Assembly: GCA_964441935.1 (NCBI GenBank) | Contig: CAYTXI010000030.1 | Location: 1-24,522, forward strand | Length of the DNA stretch: 24,522 nucleotides | Direction: 5' to 3' | From: JBBDMC01 sp964441935 | Lineage (GTDB): Bacteria; Pseudomonadota; Alphaproteobacteria; Rhizobiales; Kaistiaceae | Shown here: positions 1 through 7,698 of the stretch, piece by piece | How the letters are laid out: each line of letters starts with the position of its first letter | How positions within the stretch are numbered: the first letter of the stretch is position 1 | Made by a program: the position numbers and the translations under genes | The notes under the pieces: model-generated | What the model saw: the letters and a program-made list of their open reading frames with translations, nothing else | The model's database searches: none | Told to the model about the DNA's origin: nothing

Positions 1-1964
1 ATGCCGATCGAGGCGGTCAGGAAGATTTCCTTCTCGCCGAGGGTGATCGGCGCCCTGAGCGTCCGTCTGACCGACTCGGCGAACGCGGCGATCCGCTCGG
101 GCTGGCTCTCCGAGATTAGGAGGAACGCGAACTGGTCGCCGTCGAGGCGGGCGAGCGTGTCCTGCGGTTTCAACAGCCTCGCCAGTCGCCTGGCGATTGT
201 GAGCAGGAGCGAATCGCCGACGGCGATGCCGAACCCGTCGTTGATCTGCTTGAAGCGATCAATGTCGAGGGTGAATACCGACGGTCGCGCCGCTCCCTCG
301 GTATTGGTGCGGGTGATCGCGGCACGCAGGCGGTCGACGAACAATTCACGATTGGGCAGGCCAGTGAGGTTGTCGTGGACGGCGTCGTGCAACAGCCGCT
401 CCTCGGCGTTGCGTTCCTCCGTCACGTCGAGCAGCGTCCCCACGCAGCGCAGCACCTCACCGTCGGCGCCGAGCACCGGCCGCGCCCTGAGATGGAACCA
501 GCGGTAATGGCCGTCCTCCGAGCGCAGGCGGAAGTCCTGGGCGATGCGCCCGCGCTTGAGTTCGACCGCCGTGTCGAGCGTCGTCCGGAACCTGTCGCGG
601 TCCCCTGGATGGAGAATCTCGAGCCAGTCACGCGCCGGCCCCTCCAGCGCCCGCCGTTTGAGGCCAAGCAAATCCTCCGCCTCCGGTCCTGTGTAAATGC
701 GGTCGCGGTCGACGTCCCAGTCCCACACGATGTCGCCAGCCCCGGTCAGGGCCAACGCCTTGCGTTCGGTGTCGCCGAGCGGGCCCTGCACGGTGGTCCC
801 GCCGGCGAACGCGTGCTGCATCACCGTGAACCCGATCAGCAGCACGATCAGCACCAGCCCGCCAGCGAGCGCCGGCTGGACGACGTCGTTGACCAGCCGG
901 CCTGTGACCGTCAGCAGCGCCGCGAATGTCCACACGAGGAGCAGCGCCCAGGTCGGGATCAGCATGATCGCGCGGTCGAACTTGTGGGTGGCGAGATAGA
1001 CGATGATCCCGAATCCGAGCACGCCGGTGAGTCCGATGGAGAAACGGGCGATGCCCGCTGCCACCGGCGGCTCGATCACCGCCACCCCGATAAGCACGGC
1101 GAGGCCGATCAGCCAGCCGATGGTCAGGTGGCTGTAGCGGACGTGCCAGCGGTTGAGATTGAGGTAGGTGTACGTGAAGATGACCAACGTCGCCGCCAGG
1201 AACACCTCGGCACCCGCCCGCCACGTCTGGTCGGCGCCGGGCGCCACGTTGATGACCCGGTTCCAGAAGCCGAAATCGATGCACAGATAGATGAGCACCG
1301 CCCACGCGAGCGCCGCCGTCGCCGGGAACAGTGCGGTGCCCTTGACCACGAAAACGATGGTCAGAAACAGTGCCAGCAGTCCCGAGATACCGAGCACGAT
1401 GCCGCGATAGAGCGTGTAGCTGTTGACCGAGTCCTTGTAGGCGTCGCCGTCCCACAGGTAGAGCTGCGGCAGCTCGGCGGTGCGCAACTCGGCCACGAAC
1501 GTCACTACCGTCCCAGGATCGAAGGTCACCCGGAACACGTCCGCCTCCTGGCTTGGCTGCCGGTCGGGGGCGAAGCCCTGGCTCGGTGTGATCGCGGCGA
1601 TCCGCGACGCTCCGAGGTCAGGCCAGAACAGCCCCGAGCCCGCCAGCCGGAAATGCGGTGCCACCAGGAGGCGGTCGATCTGCTCGTCGCCGTTGTTGAC
1701 CAGCGCGAACACCGCCCAGAACGTTACGCCGGTCGTCTCGCGCGCCCTGACCTCGATGCGGCGAACGATGCCGTCCGCTCCTGGTGCCGTCGAGACCTGA
1801 ACGCGATCCTCGGATTGCCGGAAGAGCTGAACGGCCGAAGTGAGATCGAGCGTGCGCGCGTCGAGCGGCACCGCGACAGCTTCCAGCGCCCGCGCCGGTT
1901 GACACGCGATCGCGAACGTCAGTGCCGAGAGGACGAGGACCGCGAACCTGGCCGCGCGCGACAA
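1..1964 (-). CDS. Membrane-anchored PAS-GGDEF signalling protein (C-terminus beyond window; EAL domain likely follows)
   Basis: Cyclic-di-GMP signalling protein in the inner membrane; about 654 codons are visible and the C-terminus is cut by the left edge. The chosen start is TTG at 1964: no in-frame ATG or GTG lies nearby, a GGGGGA ribosome-binding site sits just upstream, and translation gives a signal peptide (MSRAARFAVLVLSALTFA...). A periplasmic region follows (about residues 30-190), then about seven hydrophobic helices (190-385), a PAS domain (400-515, with WDWDVDRDRIY) and a GGDEF domain starting at HDNLTGLPNRELF (about 526). The layout resembles 7TMR-DISM receptors. The GGDEF signature near residue 608 reads DGDQF, so cyclase activity is doubtful. 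Proteins with this degeneration commonly carry a C-terminal EAL phosphodiesterase domain, which would lie outside the window; that is inference. It follows the acetyltransferase gene after a 103-nt leader. Confidence 0.85.
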   Translation of the reverse strand, partial: MSRAARFAVLVLSALTFAIACQPARALEAVAVPLDARTLDLTSAVQLFRQSEDRVQVSTAPGADGIVRRIEVRARETTGVTFWAVFALVNNGDEQIDRLLVAPHFRLAGSGLFWPDLGASRIAAITPSQGFAPDRQPSQEADVFRVTFDPGTVVTFVAELRTAELPQLYLWDGDAYKDSVNSYTLYRGIVLGISGLLALFLTIVFVVKGTALFPATAALAWAVLIYLCIDFGFWNRVINVAPGADQTWRAGAEVFLAATLVIFTYTYLNLNRWHVRYSHLTIGWLIGLAVLIGVAVIEPPVAAGIARFSIGLTGVLGFGIIVYLATHKFDRAIMLIPTWALLLVWTFAALLTVTGRLVNDVVQPALAGGLVLIVLLIGFTVMQHAFAGGTTVQGPLGDTERKALALTGAGDIVWDWDVDRDRIYTGPEAEDLLGLKRRALEGPARDWLEILHPGDRDRFRTTLDTAVELKRGRIAQDFRLRSEDGHYRWFHLRARPVLGADGEVLRCVGTLLDVTEERNAEERLLHDAVHDNLTGLPNRELFVDRLRAAITRTNTEGAARPSVFTLDIDRFKQINDGFGIAVGDSLLLTIARRLARLLKPQDTLARLDGDQFAFLLISESQPERIAAFAESVRRTLRAPITLGEKEIFLTASIG

Positions 1965-2015
1965 CCGATCCCCCGTGCGTCGAGAGCGATTCGCAAGACT
2001 ACACCTCCGGCCTCG

Positions 2016-2061
2016 GTAGCGCGACAAAGCGCTACGGCACTTGCCAAGCCTTCCCCGTAGC
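2016..2061 (-). promoter_or_regulatory. Leader with two mutually exclusive hairpins
   Basis: Read on the minus strand, segment A (2061-2055, GCTACGG) can pair with segment B (2037-2031, CCGTAGC) over 7 bp. The overlapping segment (2035-2029, GTAGCGC) can instead pair with segment C (2022-2016, GCGCTAC) over 7 bp with a 6-nt loop. Both stems use the same GTAGC core, so only one can form. The element lies between the acetyltransferase stop and the TTG start of the PAS-GGDEF gene. No U-tract follows. It could be an attenuator-like switch, an mRNA processing or end structure, or a protein-binding repeat. Confidence 0.4.
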
Positions 2062-2067
2062 CGGCTG

Positions 2068-2655
2068 TCAGCACCGTGGGTCGTCGCGCACCAGCCCATA
2101 GAGAACGTGATCCTGCCAGCGGCCGTCGATGCAGAGGTACTTTCGGGCGTAGCCCTCGCGCGAGAATCCGACCTTTTCGAGGAGGCGGACGGAGGCGATG
2201 TTGCGCGGCAGGCAGGCCGCTTCGATCCGATTCAATTGCAACCTGTCGAAGGAAAACCGCACCACGGTCCTGACCGCGTCCGTCATCATGCCCTTGCCGG
2301 CATAGATTTCGCCGATCCAGTAGCCGAGCACGCCCGACTGGGTGACCCCGCGCTGGATCTGGCCGAGCGTCAGGCCGCCGAGCAGCGTCTCGCCGTCCAT
2401 CGAGAAGACGAAGAAGGGGTAGCCCGTGCCGTTGCGGATCTCCCGCTGGTAGCGGCGCAACCGCCGCCGGAAAGCGAGCTTGGTGAGGTCGTCGGCCGGC
2501 CAGATCGGCTCCCATGGTGATAGGAACGCCCGACTCTGCTCGCGCAGCCGTGCCCACGGCGTGTAGTCGGAGAATTCCGGCGGCCGCAACATGACCTGCT
2601 CGCCGCGCAGCGTCGGGCACGTGTTGTTGGTCGAGATCGAGCGGAGGAACGCCAT
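2068..2655 (-). CDS. GNAT N-acetyltransferase, RimJ/RimL-like
   Basis: Predicted cytoplasmic acetyl-CoA dependent N-acetyltransferase of 195 residues, of the type that acetylates N-terminal alanine of ribosomal proteins or related substrates. Visible family features are the N-terminal LRGEQVMLRPPEFSDY segment, the central VLGYWIGEIYAGKGMMTDAV stretch, which matches the GNAT acetyl-CoA loop region, and the C-terminal NIASVRLLEKVGFSREGYARKY motif typical of RimJ-type enzymes. A TTG at 2691 would overlap the upstream peptidase gene; ATG 2655 is preferred because AGCAGG precedes it by about 8 nt and leaves a 13-nt gap after the peptidase stop. It is the third gene of the thrC-peptidase-acetyltransferase run. 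The exact substrate cannot be told from sequence. Confidence 0.85.
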   Translation of the reverse strand: MAFLRSISTNNTCPTLRGEQVMLRPPEFSDYTPWARLREQSRAFLSPWEPIWPADDLTKLAFRRRLRRYQREIRNGTGYPFFVFSMDGETLLGGLTLGQIQRGVTQSGVLGYWIGEIYAGKGMMTDAVRTVVRFSFDRLQLNRIEAACLPRNIASVRLLEKVGFSREGYARKYLCIDGRWQDHVLYGLVRDDPRC

Positions 2656-2668
2656 CGTGATCGCCTGC

Positions 2669-3943
2669 TCACGTCTCCGCGTGGACGCCAAAATGCGCGG
2701 CGACCTTGTCGTGGCTGATCAGTCCATCGAGCGGCCCGACCGCAGCGAGCGTCGGCGCGCTGCCGGTGACGATCGCTGCCGCGAGGTTGCGCACATCGGC
2801 GACGGTGATTGTGTCGATCCTGGCGACGATTTCCTCGACGGGGATCGGTCGGCCGAACAGAAGCAGCTGCCGGGCGAGCTGGCCCGTGCGCGCCATCGGG
2901 CTTTCTAGCGTCATCAGCAGGCCCGCTTTCAGTTGCGCGCGGGCGCGGTTGAGTTCGTCCGCGTTGATGTCGTGAGCTGCGCGTTCCAGTTCGCCAAGGA
3001 TCACCGGCATTAGCTCGCCGATGTCGTCCGGTCCCGTGGCCGCGTGCACGCCGAAGAGGCCTGTGTCTGCGAAGCTCCAGTGGAAGGCGTAGATCGAATA
3101 GCACAGCCCGCGCTTTTCGCGTACTTCCTGGAAGAGGCGGGATGACATTCCCCCACCGACGATCGAGGCGAGGATCTGGGCGGTGAAGAAGCTGTCTGAT
3201 TTGTACCGCCGCCCTTCGAAGCCGACCATGATCTGCGTTTCCATGAGGTCGCGCCGCGCCCGCCGGTCGCCACCGCGGTACATGGCGTGGGTCGGCGCCG
3301 GCCCCGGCTGGCTGACAAGATCTGTGAACTGCTCCTCTACGAGCGCGATGATGGCGTCGTGGTCGACCGCCCCCGCCGCCGCAATCACCATGGCTGGCGC
3401 GCGGTAGTGGCGATCGAGGTAGTCGTCGAGCATTGGCGATGCGACCGCTTGCACGGTCTGCGGTGTACCGAGGATGGTGCGGCCGATCGGCTGATCCGGG
3501 TAAGCGGCCTCGGCGAACAGGTCGAACACGCGATCCTCGGGCGTGTCGTCGGCCGCGCCGATCTCCTGGACGATGACGTGTTGCTCGCGGGCGAGTTCCT
3601 TTGCGTCGAACACCGAGTTGTTGAGGATATCGCCGAGGATGTCGAGGGCCAACGGCACGTCGTCCTTGAGCACGTGTGCGAAGTACGAGGTCGTCTCGAC
3701 GCTGGTGGTCGCGTTGAGGTCGCCGCCTACAGCCTCGATCTGTTCGGCGATGTCGACGGCCGAGCGTGTGCGCGTCCCCTTGAACGCCATGTGTTCGAGC
3801 AGGTGCGATAAGCCGTGCTCCTCGTCGCGCTCCGAGCGCGACCCGGCCCCTACCCAGACTCCAAGCGCCGCGCTGTGCAAATGGTCCAGGTCGTGCGTGA
3901 CGACAGACAAGCCGGAGGGGAGGCGCGTCAGACGAACGCTCAT
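2669..3943 (-). CDS. M16 family zinc metallopeptidase (mitochondrial processing peptidase-like)
   Basis: Zinc-dependent endopeptidase of 424 residues, related to the beta subunit of mitochondrial processing peptidase and to bacterial YmxG/PqqL-type proteins. The inverted zinc motif HLLEH lies at residues 47-51, and the distal zinc-ligand glutamate is probably E127 in REQHVIVQEI. A second domain contains SIVGGGMSSRLFQEVREKRGLCYSIYAF, the conserved substrate-binding segment of the inactive-like half, so the protein has the two-lobed architecture of a full-length member. ATG 3943 follows the thrC stop by only 4 nt, so it is probably translated from the same message. A longer open frame upstream reads through thrC in another frame and is not real. 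No signal peptide is visible, so a cytoplasmic role is likely. The substrate is unknown. Confidence 0.93.
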   Translation of the reverse strand: MSVRLTRLPSGLSVVTHDLDHLHSAALGVWVGAGSRSERDEEHGLSHLLEHMAFKGTRTRSAVDIAEQIEAVGGDLNATTSVETTSYFAHVLKDDVPLALDILGDILNNSVFDAKELAREQHVIVQEIGAADDTPEDRVFDLFAEAAYPDQPIGRTILGTPQTVQAVASPMLDDYLDRHYRAPAMVIAAAGAVDHDAIIALVEEQFTDLVSQPGPAPTHAMYRGGDRRARRDLMETQIMVGFEGRRYKSDSFFTAQILASIVGGGMSSRLFQEVREKRGLCYSIYAFHWSFADTGLFGVHAATGPDDIGELMPVILGELERAAHDINADELNRARAQLKAGLLMTLESPMARTGQLARQLLLFGRPIPVEEIVARIDTITVADVRNLAAAIVTGSAPTLAAVGPLDGLISHDKVAAHFGVHAET

Positions 3944-3947
3944 GGCA

Positions 3948-5354
3948 TCAGACTTTCTCGGCGATCGCCCGCGTATTGTGCACGATATGCGCCTCGACCG
4001 CCGCGCGGTCGTTGGCGAGGGTGACGAAGCGCTCCGGCTTGTCCATGATGCCGGCAAGCTGCCTTGGCACGCCCACGTTAACCCCGGTCGCGGCAGTGAC
4101 GGCCTCAGGAAACTTGGCGGCATGGGCGGTGGCAAGACCCACCATGGGCACGCCCGGTTCGGCAAGACGGCGCGCGACGGCCAAACCAACCGCCGTGTGC
4201 GGGTCGGCGAGGAAGCCGGTGCCGCGATAGATCGCGGAGAGTTCCGCAGCGGTCTCCGCCTCGTCGGCGCGTCCGCCTTCGAAGTCGCTTCGCACCCGCT
4301 CGAGCGCCCCCTGCGACAGCACGAAACCGCCGGTACGTTTTAACTCATCCATCAATCCGGCCACCGCGACCCCATCGCGGTCGTAGACCTCGAACAACAG
4401 CCGCTCGAAGTTTGAAGAGACCTGGATGTCCATCGACGGCGAAGTCGTCGCCGTCACGGGACCAACCCTGTACTCGCCGGTTTCCAGCGTCCGCGCCAGG
4501 ATGTCGTTGACGTTCGTGGCGACGACCAGTTTGGCGACCGGCAGCCCCATGCGCTTGGCGGCGTATCCGGCGAAAACGTTGCCAAAGTTTCCGGTCGGCA
4601 CGGTGAACGCGATTGGCCTCCCCGGGGCGCCGAGCGCGACGGCGGCGGTGAAGTAGTAGACGATCTGGCCGAGGATTCGCGCCCAGTTGATCGAGTTGAC
4701 GCCGGCAAGCGCCGTCCGTTCGCGGAACCCGATGTTGCCGAACAGCTCTTTGACGATGGCCTGGCAGTCGTCGAAAGTGCCGCTGACGGCGATGGCGTGA
4801 ACGTTATCGGCCTCGGCAGTGGTCATCTGCCGTCGCTGGATGGGCGAGATGCGCCCCTCTGGGAAAAGGATGAACACATCAACGTTGTTGCGCCCGCGGA
4901 AGGCCTCGATCGCCGCCGCCCCTGTATCGCCGGATGTCGCGCCGACGATGGTCGCCCGGCTCCCCCGTTTGGCCAGAACGTGGTCCATCAGCCGGGCAAG
5001 GAGCTGCATGGCGATGTCCTTGAAGGCGAACGTCGGTCCATGGAACAGCTCCATAATCCAGCGGCCGGGCGCGAGCTGAACGAGTGGCGCCACCGCCTCG
5101 TGGCGGAAGCTCGCGTAGGTTGACACACAGATTCGACGCAGTTCGTCGTCCGGGATCTCGCCGCCGATGAACGGCCGTACGATCTCGAAGGCAACGTCGG
5201 CGTACGGTCGGCCGGCCAAGTCCGCAACGTCTTGCGTGCTCATCTGCGGCCAGGATTCGGGCACAAAAAGCCCACCGTCGCGGGCCAATCCCGCGAGCAG
5301 AACGTCCGAGAATCCTAGCGCGTGCGCCTGCCCGCGCGTGCTCACGTATCGCAT
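3948..5354 (-). CDS. thrC: Threonine synthase
   Basis: PLP enzyme converting O-phospho-L-homoserine to L-threonine, the last step of threonine synthesis; cytoplasmic. The 468-residue length is normal for the family. It begins MRYVSTRGQAHALGFSDVLL, the usual threonine synthase N-terminus, which decides ATG 5354 over longer open frame upstream. The PLP lysine is K112 in HGPTFAFKDIAMQLL, and the phosphate-binding and glycine-rich segments TSGDTGAAAIEAF and VPTGNFGNVFAGY are present. It leads a minus-strand run with the M16 peptidase (4-nt gap) and an acetyltransferase. A TTGCCG-N17-TAGGGT promoter candidate lies about 50 nt upstream. No threonine-rich leader peptide was noticed in the short leader. 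Confidence 0.96.
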   Translation of the reverse strand: MRYVSTRGQAHALGFSDVLLAGLARDGGLFVPESWPQMSTQDVADLAGRPYADVAFEIVRPFIGGEIPDDELRRICVSTYASFRHEAVAPLVQLAPGRWIMELFHGPTFAFKDIAMQLLARLMDHVLAKRGSRATIVGATSGDTGAAAIEAFRGRNNVDVFILFPEGRISPIQRRQMTTAEADNVHAIAVSGTFDDCQAIVKELFGNIGFRERTALAGVNSINWARILGQIVYYFTAAVALGAPGRPIAFTVPTGNFGNVFAGYAAKRMGLPVAKLVVATNVNDILARTLETGEYRVGPVTATTSPSMDIQVSSNFERLLFEVYDRDGVAVAGLMDELKRTGGFVLSQGALERVRSDFEGGRADEAETAAELSAIYRGTGFLADPHTAVGLAVARRLAEPGVPMVGLATAHAAKFPEAVTAATGVNVGVPRQLAGIMDKPERFVTLANDRAAVEAHIVHNTRAIAEKV

Positions 5355-5406
5355 CTCGTGGACAACACCTTCCACCGCCGAGCGCCCAGTTGTCCCGGCC
5401 CCTCGG

Positions 5407-5435
5407 ACCCTAGCGGCCGCTGGCAGGCCCGGCAA
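5407..5435 (-). promoter_or_regulatory. Candidate sigma70-type promoter for thrC
   Basis: On the minus strand a TTGCCG box (5435-5430) and a TAGGGT box (5412-5407) are separated by exactly 17 nt. Transcription would start near 5400, leaving a leader of roughly 45 nt before the ATG at 5354. It was found by eye only; GC-rich alphaproteobacterial promoters are weakly conserved. Confidence 0.4.
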
Positions 5436-5484
5436 GCGATCGGTGCATCGATGCCAAATGGTCGCCAATCGGCCGCCCCGCTGC

Positions 5485-5490
5485 TATAGA
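5485..5490 (+). promoter_or_regulatory. Candidate -10 box for the lipoprotein gene
   Basis: TATAGA lies in an otherwise GC-rich intergenic region, 30 nt before the lipoprotein start codon and divergent from the thrC promoter candidate. No good -35 hexamer is visible at the expected spacing, so this is tentative. Confidence 0.3.
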
Positions 5491-5520
5491 AAGGTCGCAA
5501 AATTGAAGGGGAATCAACGC

Positions 5521-6159
5521 ATGCGGGCTCGTTTCAGCGCTTTCGCCGCGCTCCGTGGTCCCACCGTCTTGGGCCTCGTCGCCGCCGTCGTCGGGGCCGG
5601 TCTCCTCGCTGCGTGCTCGTCCACCAGCGCCGAGCGCGGCAAGATCGCCGACCGCATGTTCGGCAAGAAGCTGGAGAAGGGCGGTGTGGTTGTCGTCGAC
5701 GGAGAGGAGTACGACGCCGATTTCTTCCTGAAGTCGGGCTTCTGCCCGCCGGTCAATATCCGGCCGGGCGCCGAGGTGCTGGTCCTCTACCAGCGAAACC
5801 ACGAGAACGAGCCGGACTTTGTCACGTTTCAGGGGTCGATCACCAAGACGGCCCGCGAATGCAATCCGCCCGACGCCGAAACCATGGCGATCAAGCTCGG
5901 TGTCGCCGGCCGCGTCGTCGCTGGTCCCAAGGGCAGTGCCGGCGACGTGACATTGCCGCTGCGAGTCGCCGTCGTGAAGCAACACGGCGGCAACATTCTC
6001 TATACCGAGGAATTCCGCGTGCCGGTCACGGTCTCCGGGCCGGATTTTGGTGCCGACTTCAGCCAGGTCATCGATCAGATTGTCTTCAATGTCACCCCAG
6101 ACGATCGCGACCTGATCGTCTTCGTCGGCTTCGACCAGGGCCCGCCGCCGACCGGCTGA
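5521..6159 (+). CDS. Uncharacterised lipoprotein
   Basis: Protein of 212 residues that I do not recognise. A positively charged start (MRARFSAFAALRG), a hydrophobic segment and a lipobox ending LLAAC predict lipid attachment at C32 and an envelope location. ATG 5521 is supported by this signal and by GAAGGGG about 9 nt upstream; longer in-frame starts reach back into thrC and are rejected. The mature part is mostly predicted beta strand (GGVVVVDGEEYDADFFL, AEVLVLYQRNHENEPDFVTF, TLPLRVAVVKQ). It has two further cysteines (SGFCPPVN and ARECNPP) that could form a disulfide. It stands alone between divergent thrC and the riboswitch. It has no evident catalytic motif, and function cannot be assigned. 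Confidence 0.85.
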   Translation: MRARFSAFAALRGPTVLGLVAAVVGAGLLAACSSTSAERGKIADRMFGKKLEKGGVVVVDGEEYDADFFLKSGFCPPVNIRPGAEVLVLYQRNHENEPDFVTFQGSITKTARECNPPDAETMAIKLGVAGRVVAGPKGSAGDVTLPLRVAVVKQHGGNILYTEEFRVPVTVSGPDFGADFSQVIDQIVFNVTPDDRDLIVFVGFDQGPPPTG

Positions 6160-6194
6160 TTGACTCACCCGCTAGCGAACGTAGAGTGCCGGCA

Positions 6195-6218
6195 GCCGGG
6201 ATGGAGTCGCGTCCCGGT
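6195..6218 (+). terminator. Hairpin after the lipoprotein gene, possible terminator
   Basis: CCGGGA (6196-6201) pairs with TCCCGG (6212-6217), extended by one G-T wobble, with a 10-nt loop. It lies 36 nt after the lipoprotein stop. Only TTG, not a T-run, follows. TTGACC at 6218-6223, directly after it, could be a -35 box for the gcv operon, but no convincing -10 box follows. Confidence 0.3.
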
Positions 6219-6249
6219 TGACCTGTCGCCGTTGTTGGCGGGTCGCTAC

Positions 6250-6454
6250 GACCGCCGGGAGAGACCCAGGCCACGCCCAAAGGGCGCAGGCGGGCGCCGA
6301 AGGAGCAACCGCCCCGGAAACTCTCAGGCAAAAGGGACCGGACGGTCGGCGACACTCTGGAAAGCAGCGGGCGCTGGCGCCCGTTCACCGAAGGAGTAGC
6401 CGCTCGGCGAACGACAAAGGCCGGGCGGGAAATCTCTCAGGTCCTCAGACAGAG
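6250..6454 (+). ncRNA. Tandem glycine riboswitch upstream of gcvT
   Basis: Two glycine-binding aptamers in series. Aptamer 1 (6250-6347) is closed by GACCG (6250-6254) with CGGTC (6343-6347) and has the conserved strings GGGAGAGACC, GCCGAAGGAGCAA and GGAAACTCTCAGGCAAAAGG. Aptamer 2 (about 6355-6454) is closed by CTCTG (6355-6359) with CAGAG (6450-6454) and has ACCGAAGGAGTAGC and GGAAATCTCTCAGG. In aptamer 2 the usual GGCAAAAGGACAG tail is GGTCCTCAGACAG. Glycine riboswitches ahead of gcv operons are normally on-switches that induce glycine cleavage when glycine is abundant. The 358-nt gap between the lipoprotein and gcvT holds this element, the preceding hairpin and the expression platform. 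Confidence 0.95.
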
Positions 6455-6514
6455 GGGGCGTCGGACGGATCGCCGACGATTCCGTTCGCACGAGCCCCGT
6501 CGCCTGTCGAGGAC
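6441..6514 (+). promoter_or_regulatory. Probable expression platform: aptamer 2 pairs with the gcvT ribosome-binding site
   Basis: GTCCTC at 6441-6446, inside the 3' part of aptamer 2, is the exact complement of GAGGAC at 6509-6514, which contains the gcvT Shine-Dalgarno sequence (GAGGA) 4 nt before ATG 6518; a G-T wobble extends it. Between them lies a second hairpin, CGTCGG (6459-6464) with CCGACG (6473-6478). The seen complementarity suggests translational control: the ribosome site is masked without glycine and freed when aptamer 2 folds. No U-tract favours a terminator. Confidence 0.55.
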
Positions 6515-6517
6515 TGA

Positions 6518-7687
6518 ATGTTGGCCGACGCCGCAGCCCCGTTGAAAGAAACGCCGCTCACCCGCCATCACCGGGCGCTCGGTGCGCGCATGGTCGCGTT
6601 CGCCGGCTACTCCATGCCCCTCCAGTACGCCGCCGGCATCGTCGCCGAGCACCAGTGGACGCGCGCACACGCCGGCTTGTTCGACGTCTCGCACATGGGA
6701 CCGTCGTTCCTGGTCCTCGTCGACCGCCCTGGCGACGACGAGGCCGATCACGAGGAAGTCGCCGCCATCGTCGAGGCGCTGACGCCCAGTGACATCCGCG
6801 GCCTGACGCCGGGCCGAATGCGCTACACGGTCCTCCTCAACGACGACGGCGGCATTCTCGACGATCTTCTTGTGGCGCGACCGGCCGATCCTGCCTCGTC
6901 GGGAGCCCTCTACATCGTTGTGAACGCCGCCACGAAGGATTCCGACTTCGCCCTGATCGGCGAGGCCGCCGCAGGCCGCGCCCACTTGCGCCGGAGCGAC
7001 GAGTCCGCCCTCCTCGCCCTCCAGGGCCCCAAGGCAGCCGACGTCGTTGCCGCAGTGGTCCCCGCGGCAGTGGACCTCGGTTTCATGTCCTACGGCTCAT
7101 TCGAGTTCGCGAGCACCCGCTTGGTCATCTCTCGGTCCGGCTACACCGGCGAGGACGGCTTCGAGCTCCTCGTTCCGCACGACCGCGCCGACGCGCTCTG
7201 GCGGCGCCTCCTCGACGACGAGCGCGTCCGCCCGGCCGGCCTCGGCGCTCGCGATACATTGAGGCTGGAGGCGGGCTTGCCGCTCTATGGCCACGACCTC
7301 GATGCCACCGTTTCGCCGGTCGAGGCCGGCCTTGCCTTCACAGTCTCCAGGCGCCGCCGTGAGACAGCCGATTTCCCCGGTGCCCACCGCATTCTGGCCG
7401 AACTCTCGGGCGAGCCGGCCCGCGTCCGCGTCGGTCTTTTGGTCGATGGTGCCCCGGCCCGCGAGGGCACCGTCATCATGGACGACGGCGGCGCCCCGAT
7501 CGGCACGGTGACCAGTGGTGGCTTTTCGCCGACGCTCGGCCGTCCGGTGGCGATGGGCTACGTGCCGCCGCGCTTGTCCGCGACCGGCACCATGCTCAAG
7601 GTGTCCGTGCGCGATCGCGTTCAGCCTGCCACCGTTACCGCGTTGCCCTTCGTTCCCCACCGCTATTTCCGTAAACAGGTTTCCTGA
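6518..7687 (+). CDS. gcvT: Glycine cleavage system T protein (aminomethyltransferase)
   Basis: Transfers the methylene carbon from the aminomethyl-lipoyl arm of H protein to tetrahydrofolate and releases ammonia; cytoplasmic. The 389-residue length is slightly long for the family. It has the N-terminal KETPLTRHHRALGARMVAFAGYSMPLQY segment, FDVSHMGP, the catalytic-region RMRYTVLLNDDGGILDDLL (the conserved aspartate lies here), the folate-domain SRSGYTGEDGFELLVP and the C-terminal SPTLGRPVAMGYV barrel motif. ATG 6518 follows GAGGA by 4 nt. It is the first gene of the gcv operon, 11 nt before gcvH, and directly downstream of the glycine riboswitch. Confidence 0.97.
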   Translation: MLADAAAPLKETPLTRHHRALGARMVAFAGYSMPLQYAAGIVAEHQWTRAHAGLFDVSHMGPSFLVLVDRPGDDEADHEEVAAIVEALTPSDIRGLTPGRMRYTVLLNDDGGILDDLLVARPADPASSGALYIVVNAATKDSDFALIGEAAAGRAHLRRSDESALLALQGPKAADVVAAVVPAAVDLGFMSYGSFEFASTRLVISRSGYTGEDGFELLVPHDRADALWRRLLDDERVRPAGLGARDTLRLEAGLPLYGHDLDATVSPVEAGLAFTVSRRRRETADFPGAHRILAELSGEPARVRVGLLVDGAPAREGTVIMDDGGAPIGTVTSGGFSPTLGRPVAMGYVPPRLSATGTMLKVSVRDRVQPATVTALPFVPHRYFRKQVS

Positions 7688-7698
7688 CGAGGTGCGAG

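Noticed and set aside
375..2060. Long plus-strand open frame of 561 codons
   Set aside because: It is antisense to the PAS-GGDEF gene in the same codon register; its translation is low-complexity and rich in R, E, D and H with no domain, typical of a GC-rich shadow.
3944..4189. Upstream extension of the M16 peptidase
   Set aside because: It lies inside thrC in another frame with shadow-type composition; ATG 3943 gives the normal family start.
5167..5520. Upstream extension of the lipoprotein gene
   Set aside because: It overlaps thrC on the opposite strand and would bury the signal peptide inside the protein.
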